A stretch of DNA of 58,624 nt from Bacillota bacterium (GTDB lineage: Bacteria; Bacillota_A; Clostridia; Lachnospirales; Bianqueaceae), in assembly GCA_017420625.1 (NCBI GenBank), contig JAFOIR010000363.1, positions 1 to 58,624 on the forward strand, written 5' to 3'. The translations under genes were made by a program, and so were the position numbers. Numbering within the stretch: the first letter of the stretch is position 1; every line of letters starts with the position of its first letter. Below, in pieces: positions 34,346 to 42,055 of the stretch. Under the pieces are notes generated by a model. That model was not told the origin of the DNA. It saw only the letters and a program-made list of their open reading frames with translations, and did no database searches.

Positions 34346-34386
34346 ATTATAGCATTGAAATATTCCTTTTGTCAAACAGATGTTCT
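34346..34386 (-). promoter_or_regulatory. lexA promoter with overlapping LexA box
   Basis: Minus strand: TTGACA (34375-34370), 18-bp spacer, TATAAT (34351-34346) with a TGC extended -10. The sequence CAAACAGATGTTCT (34373-34386 on plus) matches the Gram-positive CGAAC-N4-GTTCG box with two changes and overlaps the -35. Confidence 0.75.
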
Positions 34387-34417
34387 GTGACAGTTTTGGA
34401 AAACTTAAAAAGCAGAC

Positions 34418-34446
34418 TTGACATTCGAACGAAATAGATGTATAAT
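34418..34446 (+). promoter_or_regulatory. perfect-consensus promoter pointing into the lexA-rplU gap
   Basis: TTGACA (34418-34423), 17-bp spacer, TATAAT (34441-34446): an exact sigma-A consensus with ideal spacing. CGAAC half-sites lie in the spacer (34426-34430) and at the start point (CGAACATAGTTCG, 34448-34460), where a repressor such as LexA could sit. Confidence 0.8.
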
Positions 34447-34452
34447 CCGAAC

Positions 34453-34591
34453 ATAGTTCGATTCGTTGACGTTGCAATTTGTTCCCTTTTCGAACACAGT
34501 TGTTCGAAGTTTGCTTACGTCTTTCACCCTCGTTTCGAATCAGTTTTCGCTCTGCCTGGTTTTTATTCTCACTAAGGCAGAGTATTTTTTT
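34453..34591 (+). ncRNA. candidate small RNA between lexA and rplU
   Basis: A transcript of about 138 nt is predicted from the consensus promoter (start near 34453) to the terminator at 34550-34591. It contains no ATG-led reading frame and no ribosome site. A perfect 8-bp hairpin TTCGAACA-CAGT-TGTTCGAA lies at 34489-34508. Four TTCGAA palindromes fall within 116 bp around the promoter and transcript (34424, 34489, 34503, 34534). It does not have the closing helix of 6S RNA and I do not recognise a known family. Function unknown; the CGAAC/GTTCG half-sites suggest control by LexA. Confidence 0.55.
34550..34591 (+). terminator. terminator of the candidate small RNA
   Basis: Stem CTCTGCCT (34550-34557) against AGGCAGAG (34575-34582), 17-nt loop, followed by TATTTTTTT. 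It separates this transcript from the rplU promoter that starts 2 bp later. Confidence 0.75.
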
Positions 34592-34592
34592 G

Positions 34593-34621
34593 TTGACTTA
34601 TGATTTTGTTTATGATATAAT
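34593..34621 (+). promoter_or_regulatory. rplU operon promoter
   Basis: TTGACT (34593-34598), 17-bp spacer, TATAAT (34616-34621). Drives rplU-prp-rpmA and, by readthrough, downstream genes. Confidence 0.85.
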
Positions 34622-34627
34622 TTCTTA

Positions 34628-34703
34628 GTTGCCGCTCAATGAGGTTTTCAAACTTAATTTAAGTACCGTAATTGGCGAGTTTTTTAAAGAAGGAGGTGCT
34701 CGG
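34628..34703 (+). promoter_or_regulatory. candidate L21 (rplU) mRNA leader
   Basis: The leader before rplU can fold into a closing helix TTGCC (34629-34633) with GGCGA (34674-34678), a small CTC-AAT-GAG hairpin and the near-palindrome ACTTAATTTAAGT at 34652-34664. Bacillota rplU genes often carry an autoregulatory leader; I infer the same here from position and pairing, not from a model search. Confidence 0.45.
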
Positions 34704-35015
34704 ATGTACGCTGTTATCGAAACTGGTGGAAAACAGTACCGGGTACAAGAAGGAGATGTCATCTCCGTAGAAAAATTAGGACTCATCGAAGGTGAAAAAA
34801 CTTCTTTCGATAAGGTTCTGATGGTGTCCGGAGAAACCGGTGTAAAGGCTGGAAATCCTTTTGTCGAGGGTGCCAGCGTTGCTGCTACTGTCCTTGAAGA
34901 AGGCCGCGGCAAGAAAGTCATCGTTTACAAGTACAAAGCCAAAAAAGGCTACCACAAGAAAAACGGACACAGACAGTATTTCACCAAGCTGAAGATCGAT
35001 TCGATCAACGCTTAA
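34704..35015 (+). CDS. rplU: 50S ribosomal protein L21
   Basis: A 103-residue L21 of the large ribosomal subunit. The N-terminus [18 protein letters not shown] and the C-terminal basic tail [22 protein letters not shown] are textbook L21. The start ATG 34704 is preceded by AAGGAGG; the longer frame from 34629 runs through the leader. First gene of rplU-prp-rpmA. Confidence 0.98.
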   Translation: MYAVIETGGKQYRVQEGDVISVEKLGLIEGEKTSFDKVLMVSGETGVKAGNPFVEGASVAATVLEEGRGKKVIVYKYKAKKGYHKKNGHRQYFTKLKIDSINA

Positions 35016-35027
35016 AATCCCACTGCG

Positions 35028-35363
35028 ATGATCCAGGCTAAGCTTTTACAAAACCCGGAAGGAGATCTTTACGGATATATCATATCCGGTCATGCCGGAT
35101 TTGGTGAAGAAGGATTCGATATCATTTGTTCAGCTGTTTCGGTTCTTGCAATCAATACTGCCAACGCACTTGAGACACTTCTTCATCTGGATCTTGAAAC
35201 GGATATGAGGGACGGCTATTTAAAAGTCATCATTCCATCGATTAAAAAAGGAAAAAAGATCAAAGAAGCCAAGCTGCTTCTTGAAACATTCCGTCTGGGG
35301 CTAGAATCGATCATCGAAAGTTACGGATCGGGGTACATGGTACTGTCGATCGATCAGAATTAA
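35028..35363 (+). CDS. prp: ribosomal-processing cysteine protease Prp
   Basis: A 111-residue Prp (YsxB) protease. It removes the short N-terminal extension from L27, which Bacillota need for a working ribosome. The catalytic pair is in SGHAGFGEEGFDIICSAVSVL, His22 and Cys34. It lies between rplU and rpmA, 12 bp and 15 bp away. The matching cleavage signal is present in the downstream L27, so enzyme and substrate are cotranscribed. Confidence 0.95.
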   Translation: MIQAKLLQNPEGDLYGYIISGHAGFGEEGFDIICSAVSVLAINTANALETLLHLDLETDMRDGYLKVIIPSIKKGKKIKEAKLLLETFRLGLESIIESYGSGYMVLSIDQN

Positions 35364-35378
35364 AGGAGGAAAAACACC

Positions 35379-35669
35379 ATGTTAATGATGAATCTTCAGC
35401 TCTTCGCACATAAGAAGGGTGTTGGTTCCACTAAGAACGGCCGTGATTCCGAAGCGAAGCGCCTTGGCGCGAAGAGAGCGGACGGACAGGTCGTGAAGGC
35501 TGGAAATATCCTGTATCGTCAGAGAGGCACTCGTATTCATCCTGGTATCAATGTTGGTATCGGTAAAGATGATACTTTATATGCTCTGGTAAGCGGACGT
35601 GTCAAATTCGAAAGAAAAGGCCGCGACAAAAAGCAGGTCTCCGTTTACCCTGTAGAGGAGAAAGACTGA
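35379..35669 (+). CDS. rpmA: 50S ribosomal protein L27
   Basis: A 96-residue L27. The first residues [14 protein letters not shown] carry the Bacillota-type extension; Prp should cut after Phe9 ([10 protein letters not shown]), exposing the N-terminus that reaches the peptidyl-transferase centre. The rest ([36 protein letters not shown]) is standard. An AAAGGAGG box precedes the ATG. Confidence 0.98.
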   Translation: MLMMNLQLFAHKKGVGSTKNGRDSEAKRLGAKRADGQVVKAGNILYRQRGTRIHPGINVGIGKDDTLYALVSGRVKFERKGRDKKQVSVYPVEEKD

Positions 35670-35711
35670 TCTAACTGCCTGATCGTCTCTTCTTCAAAGA
35701 TATGGATATCG

Positions 35712-35748
35712 AACAGGCTTCAAACTGTGTTTTGAAGCCTGTTTTTTT
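35712..35748 (+). terminator. terminator/attenuator between rpmA and obgE
   Basis: Stem AACAGGCTTCAAA (35712-35724) against TTTGAAGCCTGTT (35731-35743) followed by T-run to 35748. The obgE ribosome site GGAGG begins 1 bp later, so obgE expression probably depends on partial readthrough, since I see no separate promoter. Confidence 0.7.
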
Positions 35749-35760
35749 GGAGGAATTTCT

Positions 35761-37038
35761 ATGTTTATCGATGAAGCCAGAATCTCAGTCGCATCCGGCA
35801 AGGGCGGCAACGGCTGTGCATCTTTTCGCAGAGAAAAGTTTGTTGCTGCCGGCGGTCCCGACGGAGGAGACGGTGGAAAAGGCGGAGATATAATTTTTGA
35901 AGCTGTTTCTGATATCAATACCCTGGCAGAGTTCCGTTATCATCGGATCTTTAAAGCTGAAAATGGGATGGATGGAAGCGGAAACCGCAGTTTTGGAAAA
36001 AAAGGCAATGATCTCGTGATTCCTGTTCCTGTTGGTACGATCATTAAAGAAGCAGAAAGTGGTCTGATCATTGTTGATATGGCTACAGCCGGTCAGCGGG
36101 AAGTTCTTTTGAAGGGTGGAAAGGGCGGAAAAGGCAATCAGCATTTTGCTACATCGACTATGCAGATTCCCCAATATGCTCAGCCCGGACAGGAAGGAAA
36201 AAAGCTGGACCTTATCCTGGAACTGAAAGTTCTGGCAGACGTTGGTTTACTGGGATATCCCAATGCAGGAAAATCTACATTTCTGTCCCGTGTATCCAAT
36301 GCAAAGCCTAAAATTGCCGATTATCCATTCACAACACTTACACCGCAGCTTGGTGTCGTCGAACTGAGCTATGGAAAAACGCTTGTGATCGCTGATATTC
36401 CAGGACTGATCGATGGGGCTTCTGAAGGAGTCGGACTCGGCCATGAGTTCCTTAAGCATCTTGAGCGAACCCGTGTGCTGATTCATCTTGTCGATGCTGC
36501 CGGAGTTGATGGCAGAGATCCTGTAGAGGATATTGAGCATATCAATCGGGAACTTGAACTGTTCAGTGAAGAACTGGCCGGCCTTCCACAGGTTATCGGT
36601 GCCAACAAGATCGATCTTCCTGACAGCGAGATCTTTATGGAGGAACTGCAGGAATATGCTGAAAGCCACGGAATCAAAATTTTCCCGATTTCTGCAGCAA
36701 CCGGACAAGGCATTCGTGAACTGCTGGATGAAGTTGTCCGGATAAGGGACACTCAGGATCCTGAACCGGTAGTCTTCGAACGTGAGTATTTCGAAACTAT
36801 GCAGGATGATAACGGACCGGGTTATACGATCGAAAAAACAGGTGATCATGAATTTGAAGTTTATGGACCTGTTCTTGATAAGATGCTTGGATATACCCAT
36901 CTGGAATCGGAAAAGGGATTTGACTTCTTCCAGAAGTTCCTGAGAGACCGCGGCATTATTGATGCTCTGGAACAGAGCGGAGTCGAAGAGGGCGATACGA
37001 TCTATATTGGCGGAATCGCATTCGACTTCTTCCACTAA
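35761..37038 (+). CDS. obgE: GTPase Obg (CgtA)
   Basis: A 425-residue Obg GTPase of 50S assembly and stress signalling. Three domains: the glycine-rich Obg fold (1-158, with GKGGNGCASFRREKFVAAGGPDGGDGGKGG), the G domain (G1 GYPNAGKST at 165-173, G3 DIPGLIDGASEG, G4 NKID) and the C-terminal OCT domain (about 345-425) typical of Bacillota Obg. It starts behind GGAGG. Followed closely by yhbY, yqeK and rsfS, all ribosome-linked. Confidence 0.97.
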   Translation: MFIDEARISVASGKGGNGCASFRREKFVAAGGPDGGDGGKGGDIIFEAVSDINTLAEFRYHRIFKAENGMDGSGNRSFGKKGNDLVIPVPVGTIIKEAESGLIIVDMATAGQREVLLKGGKGGKGNQHFATSTMQIPQYAQPGQEGKKLDLILELKVLADVGLLGYPNAGKSTFLSRVSNAKPKIADYPFTTLTPQLGVVELSYGKTLVIADIPGLIDGASEGVGLGHEFLKHLERTRVLIHLVDAAGVDGRDPVEDIEHINRELELFSEELAGLPQVIGANKIDLPDSEIFMEELQEYAESHGIKIFPISAATGQGIRELLDEVVRIRDTQDPEPVVFEREYFETMQDDNGPGYTIEKTGDHEFEVYGPVLDKMLGYTHLESEKGFDFFQKFLRDRGIIDALEQSGVEEGDTIYIGGIAFDFFH

Positions 37039-37055
37039 AATAGGAGGGAACATTC

Positions 37056-37349
37056 ATGCTGAAACCTAAGCAGAGAGCTTTTTTGCGTAAAATGGCTCAT
37101 GATCTGGATCCTGTTTTTCAGGTAGGAAAAGCCGGTGTGACACCGGAACTGGTAAATGCTGTTTCCGACGCACTGGAAGCCCGTGAACTGATCAAGATCA
37201 ATGTACTCAAAAACTGTGAAGAAGAAGTGCTCACTTGCGCTGAAAAACTCAGTGAACGTACACACAGTGAAATTGTCATGACTATTGGAAGGCGTTTTGT
37301 TTTGTATCGTCGCGCCGAAGAACCTAAGATAGAGTTACCGGTCAAATAA
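37056..37349 (+). CDS. yhbY: CRM-domain RNA-binding protein YhbY
   Basis: A 97-residue YhbY/YqeI protein, a single CRM domain that binds pre-50S particles. It has the N-terminal LKPKQRAFLRKMAHDLDPVFQVGKAGVTPEL and the GxxG-like IGRRFVLYRR end. GGAGGG ribosome site. In most Bacillota the next gene is nadD; here yqeK follows after 1 bp. Confidence 0.94.
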   Translation: MLKPKQRAFLRKMAHDLDPVFQVGKAGVTPELVNAVSDALEARELIKINVLKNCEEEVLTCAEKLSERTHSEIVMTIGRRFVLYRRAEEPKIELPVK

Positions 37350-37350
37350 G

Positions 37351-37959
37351 ATGGACTACCAGGAATATTTGCGATATCGGGAAGATATCCTGAAATGGAT
37401 TGATGGAAGGATCAAGAAAAGCCGTTATCAGCATACACTGGGTGTCGAACAGACTGCTGTCACGCTTGCCAGGAAATTTGGTGCTGATCCCAATCTGGCA
37501 TCTCTGGCAGCGCTGCTTCATGATAACGCAAAAAACCTTGATCTCAATGTACAGCTTTCTATCTGTAAAAAGGCATTTCCGAAGAAATATAATCTGACAT
37601 CGGACTATACCAGCATTCTTCATGCTTTTGCAGGTTCAGTAGAGGCGAGGGAACGTTATCCGAACTTGCCGGAAGAAGTTTTCTCATCGATCTGTTATCA
37701 TACCACAGGAAGACCCAATATGTCCCTGATGGATAAGATCATTTACTGTGCTGATTTCATCGAGCCCGGACGTCCTTCATTCGAAGGGCTTTCAGAAGCA
37801 AGAAAATTGGTATATGATAACCTGGATGAGGGATTACTGTATATCATGACACATACTTTCCGGTTTGTTGCCGGTAAAGGAAAAAAAGTTCATCCATTGA
37901 CGATGGATGCAATGAAGTATTATAACGTTATTAAAACACCTTTAAAAAAGAAAGAATAG
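37351..37959 (+). CDS. yqeK: HD-domain Ap4A hydrolase YqeK
   Basis: A 202-residue HD-domain phosphohydrolase of the YqeK family, which splits Ap4A symmetrically into ADP. Metal ligands are His28 (RYQHTLGVE), His57-Asp58 (LLHDNAK), the downstream His residues in SICYHTTG and Asp in IIYCADFIEPGR. Full length. It is placed between yhbY and rsfS as usual except that nadD, normally directly upstream, is missing. Confidence 0.92.
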   Translation: MDYQEYLRYREDILKWIDGRIKKSRYQHTLGVEQTAVTLARKFGADPNLASLAALLHDNAKNLDLNVQLSICKKAFPKKYNLTSDYTSILHAFAGSVEARERYPNLPEEVFSSICYHTTGRPNMSLMDKIIYCADFIEPGRPSFEGLSEARKLVYDNLDEGLLYIMTHTFRFVAGKGKKVHPLTMDAMKYYNVIKTPLKKKE

Positions 37960-37978
37960 TAAAAAGGAAAGCTTATCA

Positions 37979-38389
37979 ATGGCAGAACAGACTGAAAAAA
38001 CCAATTTAGAGAAGGATCTTCAGATTTCCGCCAAACTGGCTGAAGCAGCTTATCAGGCACTCGATGATAAACTGGGCCAGGATATCCGGATTCTGGATAT
38101 TCATCATATTTCGATTCTCGCTGATTACTTTTTGATTGCCCATGGGAACAATCCCAATCATGTTCATGCATTGATCGATGAAGTACAGGATCGTTTGGCT
38201 GAGCTGGGATGTGAATCCAAAAATGTTGAGGGTTATCAGGAAGGTTCCTGGGTATTGATCGATTTCGGAAGAATTATCGTCCATGTATTCAGCAAGGAAG
38301 CCAGGCTTTTTTATCATCTGGAACGGATTTGGTCTGACGGAGTGACAGTGGATCCGAAAGACCTAACTATTCGCAAAACGCAAGTTTAA
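37979..38389 (+). CDS. rsfS: ribosome silencing factor RsfS
   Basis: A 136-residue RsfS, which binds L14 and blocks subunit joining in starvation. The signature DIHHISILADYFLIAHGNNPNHVHALIDEV and the GxWVLIDFGRIIVHVF segment are clear. The N-terminus is ~15 residues longer than average and highly charged. The start ATG at 37979 follows AAAGGAAAGC. Confidence 0.94.
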   Translation: MAEQTEKTNLEKDLQISAKLAEAAYQALDDKLGQDIRILDIHHISILADYFLIAHGNNPNHVHALIDEVQDRLAELGCESKNVEGYQEGSWVLIDFGRIIVHVFSKEARLFYHLERIWSDGVTVDPKDLTIRKTQV

Positions 38390-38408
38390 CGAAAAGATAT
38401 AGTCAAAA

Positions 38409-39170
38409 ATGGACAGGAAACGACTGTTAAGCTATGTCCGGCGCGCTGTCGACGACTATCAGATGATTTCGGATGGTGATCTGGTTGCTGCTTCTGTTTC
38501 TGGCGGTAAAGACAGTATCACCATGGCGTTGGCATTAAAAGGATTGGAACGCTTTTATCCAAAAAAATTTTCTATGCGTGCTTATTCGGTTGATGTTGGA
38601 TTTGGTGCTGATTACGATCCTCTGAAAAGATTATTTGAATCCTACGAGATTCCTTATACTGTTATCCAGACCAGAATTCGTGAAATCGTCTTTGACAGAC
38701 GTAAAGAATCCAATCCCTGTGCACTCTGTGCGTCACTTCGTAAAGGTGCTATGAATGATCAGCTGTCTAAGGACAAAATTACCAAGGTCGCGCTCGGACA
38801 TCATAAAGAAGATGTAATCAATACTTTTTTAATGAGTCTTCTGTATGAAGGTCGTATCAATACATTTCAACCGGTAACTGAGCTTTCCAGATCTCAGCTG
38901 ACGGTCATTCGTCCGCTGATTTATGTTTCCGAGGGAGAAATCATTCATTTCTGCAACAAAAATGGACTGCCGATCGTAAAAAATCCTTGTCCTGTTGACG
39001 GAATCACAAAACGCGGGGAAATGGAAGACTTATTAAAACAACTTAAAAAAGTCGATTATGAGATTCCGACCCGAATATTTTCAGCCATACAGCGATCAGA
39101 TCTTCCAGGTTGGCATTCAGATTTTATTCCCAACCGGGAACCTCTTCATACAGGAGATACGGAAGAATGA
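38409..39170 (+). CDS. TtcA-family tRNA thiolation enzyme
   Basis: A 253-residue PP-loop ATPase of the TtcA/TtuA group that adds sulphur to tRNA (2-thiocytidine at position 32 in the best-known case). PP-loop SGGKDS at 31-36, the CxxC pair Cys104/Cys107 (NPCALC) and a third Cys in KNPCPVDG for the Fe-S cluster, and GHHKEDVINTFLM after the second motif. Its stop overlaps the recombinase start by 4 bp. Exact tRNA target not readable. Confidence 0.88.
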   Translation: MDRKRLLSYVRRAVDDYQMISDGDLVAASVSGGKDSITMALALKGLERFYPKKFSMRAYSVDVGFGADYDPLKRLFESYEIPYTVIQTRIREIVFDRRKESNPCALCASLRKGAMNDQLSKDKITKVALGHHKEDVINTFLMSLLYEGRINTFQPVTELSRSQLTVIRPLIYVSEGEIIHFCNKNGLPIVKNPCPVDGITKRGEMEDLLKQLKKVDYEIPTRIFSAIQRSDLPGWHSDFIPNREPLHTGDTEE

Positions 39171-40231
39171 GTTATCATGACGAAGAGAAAAAACGCAATA
39201 CACTGCGTTTAAGAGAACTTCTGGCAGATATGCCGCCTTTCCTTCGTGATTATTTCCGGGGAATCGAGCCAACGACTGCAGAACGGACAAGACTGGGTTA
39301 TGCCAGAGATCTGAGAATTTTCTTCCATTTTCTTCTTGCTACCAGAGACTCTCTGAAGGACCGTTCCATGAAAGAAATCACATTGGAGGACCTTTCAAAG
39401 CTCGGGCCAAGAGATCTGGAAGAGTTTCTTGATTATGTCACTTACTATGTCGGTGCAGAAACACAGGAAGAGCTGGCAAACGGTGAAAAAGGCAAAGCAA
39501 GGAAAATTGCGGCTGTAAGAAGTATGTTCAAATACCTCTATCGCAGGGAACTTCTGCCCTCCAATCCGGCTGAACTTGTGACAACGCCTAAAATTCATGA
39601 GAAGGCAATCATCAAGCTTGATGTAGATGAGATTGCGATCCTTCTGGATGAAGTTGAATCCGGTGATAAACTGACCAAACAGCAGCAGGCTTTTCATAAA
39701 GCAAATAAATCCAGGGATCTGGCACTGATTACACTGCTGCTGGGAACCGGAATCCGTGTTTCCGAATGTGTCGGACTTGATATCAAGGATATTGATTTCA
39801 ATAACAATGGTATTCGAGTCGTACGCAAAGGCGGAAATGAAGCTGTCGTATACTTTGGAGATGAAGTTAGGAATGCACTGAAATCCTATCTGAAAGACCG
39901 TGAACAGATCATCCCTCTGCTCGGTCATGAAGAGGCTCTCTTCCTTTCCATGCAGAAAAAAAGACTGACCGTACGGTCAGTCGAGAATCTTGTTAAAAAG
40001 TATTCCGAGTCTGTTATTGGTCTGAAACATATCTCACCGCACAAACTAAGAAGCTCCTATGGTACAGCCTTGTACCGCGAATCCGGAGACATTTATCTTG
40101 TCGCAGACGTCCTGGGACATAAAGATGTCAATACGACCAGACGGCACTATGCACAGATGGAAGACGACCGCAGAAGAACGGCCGCCAAATATGTTAAACT
40201 TCGAGAGGATGACCCATCTTCTCCCGAGTGA
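39167..40231 (+). CDS. tyrosine recombinase, XerC/XerS-like
   Basis: A 354-residue site-specific recombinase. A SAM-like core-binding domain (about 25-140) precedes the catalytic domain with Arg197 (GTGIRVSE), Lys221, His292 and Arg295 (PHKLRSS), His318 (LGHKD) and nucleophile Tyr328 (RRHYAQ). All catalytic residues are present. It lies in a housekeeping operon, with no phage genes or att sites beside it, so a chromosome-dimer resolvase is more likely than an element integrase. At ~354 residues it is nearer to XerS than to XerC/D (~300). Its 3' end overlaps the convergent rng gene by 38 bp. Confidence 0.88.
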   Translation: MSYHDEEKKRNTLRLRELLADMPPFLRDYFRGIEPTTAERTRLGYARDLRIFFHFLLATRDSLKDRSMKEITLEDLSKLGPRDLEEFLDYVTYYVGAETQEELANGEKGKARKIAAVRSMFKYLYRRELLPSNPAELVTTPKIHEKAIIKLDVDEIAILLDEVESGDKLTKQQQAFHKANKSRDLALITLLLGTGIRVSECVGLDIKDIDFNNNGIRVVRKGGNEAVVYFGDEVRNALKSYLKDREQIIPLLGHEEALFLSMQKKRLTVRSVENLVKKYSESVIGLKHISPHKLRSSYGTALYRESGDIYLVADVLGHKDVNTTRRHYAQMEDDRRRTAAKYVKLREDDPSSPE

Positions 40232-41348
40232 TCTCACACAGCTGCAGATGGGTAAATCCATAAACCGTAACTTTTCGCTTATCCTTCTGAAATTCTTTTC
40301 GAAGCAACTCAAGCACCTGTTCACGGTTTTCTTCTTTTGTCATGTTGATAAAATCGATCAGTATAATCCCGGAGAGGTTGCGCAAACGGATCTGGCGGAC
40401 GATTTCAGGAATCGCACGCATATTAGCATTCGTTACCGCCCTCTCCTTTTCTTTTCCACCCGAGAGATTGCCTGAGTTTACGTCAATACTGACAAGTGCC
40501 TGTGTTGTTTCGATGAAAAGATATCCCTGATCCTGCAGAAAAACCTGAGAAGCCATAGCTTCTGCCAGCTGATGCTGAATATGATAAATATCTGGAAGAC
40601 TCCATCTGGCATCCTGAAACACACGAATTTTGTCCTCATTGAAAACAAGATGACGAAGTTTTAGTTCCTCGACTGCTTCTTTCATATGACTTTTTTCATC
40701 AAATATGATCTCATCGAAGGAAGCGATTCCTTCTTCAAGAATAAAATCTATCAGAAAAGAATCTTTTCGATACAGGACATCGCCTACACTGGAAAACGGT
40801 GTTTTTTGAATCAAGGCAGCATAAAGGTCTGATAGATACTGCGCTTCATCGATAATATTCTGAAGATCAGCTTCCTCACATTCTGTTCGTAAAATATATC
40901 CTGCTTTTCCGTATAGCGGAAATTGAGCAGCCAACTCTGTTAACTGAGAACGTTTCTGCGGATCTGTCAGTTTTTTAGAAATACCGATCCGTCGATTGGA
41001 GGAAGTTAAAACGACATATTGACCCTGAAAAGTCAGATTTTCAGTTACCGCTGCCTTTTTGTACTGATCGCTCTCTTTCTGAATCTGGACAGGAAGTTCA
41101 AGCCCAACCGGATAATCGGAAAGGTTTCTTCCATCTAATGGAAGAAAAGCAGGCTCCTCCTGACCTATATTGACATAGGCAGAATGCAGTGGAATTAATA
41201 CTTTTTCGATCCGGCCAAGAATAATTGTTCCAAGCAAAGGCTTATTTTTGAGGAGTGCCGGTGCTTTACCAAACCGTACTAACTGATCATCTTCAATAAG
41301 CGCCAGATATTCCTGACCATTTTCCGTATAGGACAGCAGCTTTTTCAA
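40194..41348 (-). CDS. rng: ribonuclease E/G family protein
   Basis: A 384-residue RNase G-type endoribonuclease. The S1-like RNA-binding domain is near 35-115 (GTIILGRIEKVLIPLHSAYVNIG), and the catalytic Asp residues are in LVSIDVNSGNLSGG and IILIDFINMTK. The long C-terminal scaffold of RNase E and the Zn-link CPxCxG are absent, typical of short Clostridial forms. Last gene of the 12-gene minus-strand run; it overlaps the preceding gene by 4 bp. Confidence 0.9.
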   Translation of the reverse strand: MKKLLSYTENGQEYLALIEDDQLVRFGKAPALLKNKPLLGTIILGRIEKVLIPLHSAYVNIGQEEPAFLPLDGRNLSDYPVGLELPVQIQKESDQYKKAAVTENLTFQGQYVVLTSSNRRIGISKKLTDPQKRSQLTELAAQFPLYGKAGYILRTECEEADLQNIIDEAQYLSDLYAALIQKTPFSSVGDVLYRKDSFLIDFILEEGIASFDEIIFDEKSHMKEAVEELKLRHLVFNEDKIRVFQDARWSLPDIYHIQHQLAEAMASQVFLQDQGYLFIETTQALVSIDVNSGNLSGGKEKERAVTNANMRAIPEIVRQIRLRNLSGIILIDFINMTKEENREQVLELLRKEFQKDKRKVTVYGFTHLQLCEITREKMGHPLEV

Positions 41349-42043
41349 AGATCAGATCCCTCCGGAAATGAATAATTGATCAGTTTTCCTTCTTTTTTGC
41401 CAAACAGAGCTACGCGGCTGATCGATTCCGCATATTTCAGTTTTTCCAGTTCACCTGACTGCTGATAGAGTTCATAGATCAAAAGATCCGGCTTCAGATT
41501 CTGCTCACTTCCACAGGCGCAAATGAGGAACAGTGTATTCTGATCCTCCATCTGATAATTATATATCCAGGGTTTGACTTCTACCTCAACCTCCTGTTTA
41601 CGCCCTTTGACCTTTCCCATCTTTTTTAGTACGATCGAAGGACTGCTTAAAAATTCATCAACGATCGGACGCCAATCTCTGTCTTCCGGTAAATGGATCC
41701 GATAGCTGGCAGCCTGAATCTTAGCCATAATAGGCGGTTCCTTGTCCGGAATCGTGCGACAAGAAAGCAGACGAATCCCTTCAGGCAGTTCTTTTCCGAG
41801 ACGGTCAAGAATTTCTTCATCTGAAATATCCTGTTCCGTACGAAATTCCATGATCTCCCCTTCACCGTTCCAACCGAGAGCGAGCGGGCTCGCAAAGCTC
41901 ATATGAGGATGAGGATTAAACCCCTGTGAATAGGAAAGAGGTATCTCAGCTCTTCTCATCGCCCGATGAATCGTCCTCATAAAGTCAAGATGGCCGACAA
42001 AGCGAAGACGGCCGGATTTTTCATAAGTGATCTGTTTATTCAT
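41345..42043 (-). CDS. TIGR03936 family radical-SAM-associated protein
   Basis: A 232-residue protein of the DUF2344/TIGR03936 family, found next to, or fused with, the large radical SAM protein encoded upstream. The N-terminus has the diagnostic YEKSGRLRFVGHLDFMRTIHRAMRRAEIPLSYSQGFNPHPHMSFASPLALG. Function unknown; probably the partner of the TIGR03960 enzyme. It begins 12 bp after that gene and overlaps rng. Confidence 0.92.
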   Translation of the reverse strand: MNKQITYEKSGRLRFVGHLDFMRTIHRAMRRAEIPLSYSQGFNPHPHMSFASPLALGWNGEGEIMEFRTEQDISDEEILDRLGKELPEGIRLLSCRTIPDKEPPIMAKIQAASYRIHLPEDRDWRPIVDEFLSSPSIVLKKMGKVKGRKQEVEVEVKPWIYNYQMEDQNTLFLICACGSEQNLKPDLLIYELYQQSGELEKLKYAESISRVALFGKKEGKLINYSFPEGSDL

Positions 42044-42055
42044 CTCCGACCTCCT

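Noticed and set aside
34453..34591. 6S RNA
   Set aside because: It is shorter than 6S RNA and lacks the long closing helix with a central bubble.
34467..34605. TTG-started frame through the lexA-rplU gap as a small protein
   Set aside because: No ribosome site, the frame runs through the terminator stem and T-run, and the translation is unremarkable; a non-coding transcript explains the region better.
34629..34703. 25-residue N-terminal extension of L21
   Set aside because: The AAGGAGG box sits before ATG 34704 and L21 proteins begin at [14 protein letters not shown]; the upstream part is mRNA leader.
39167..40231. Integrase of a mobile element
   Set aside because: It is translationally coupled to a tRNA-modification gene, with no phage or transfer genes, tRNA gene or direct repeats nearby.
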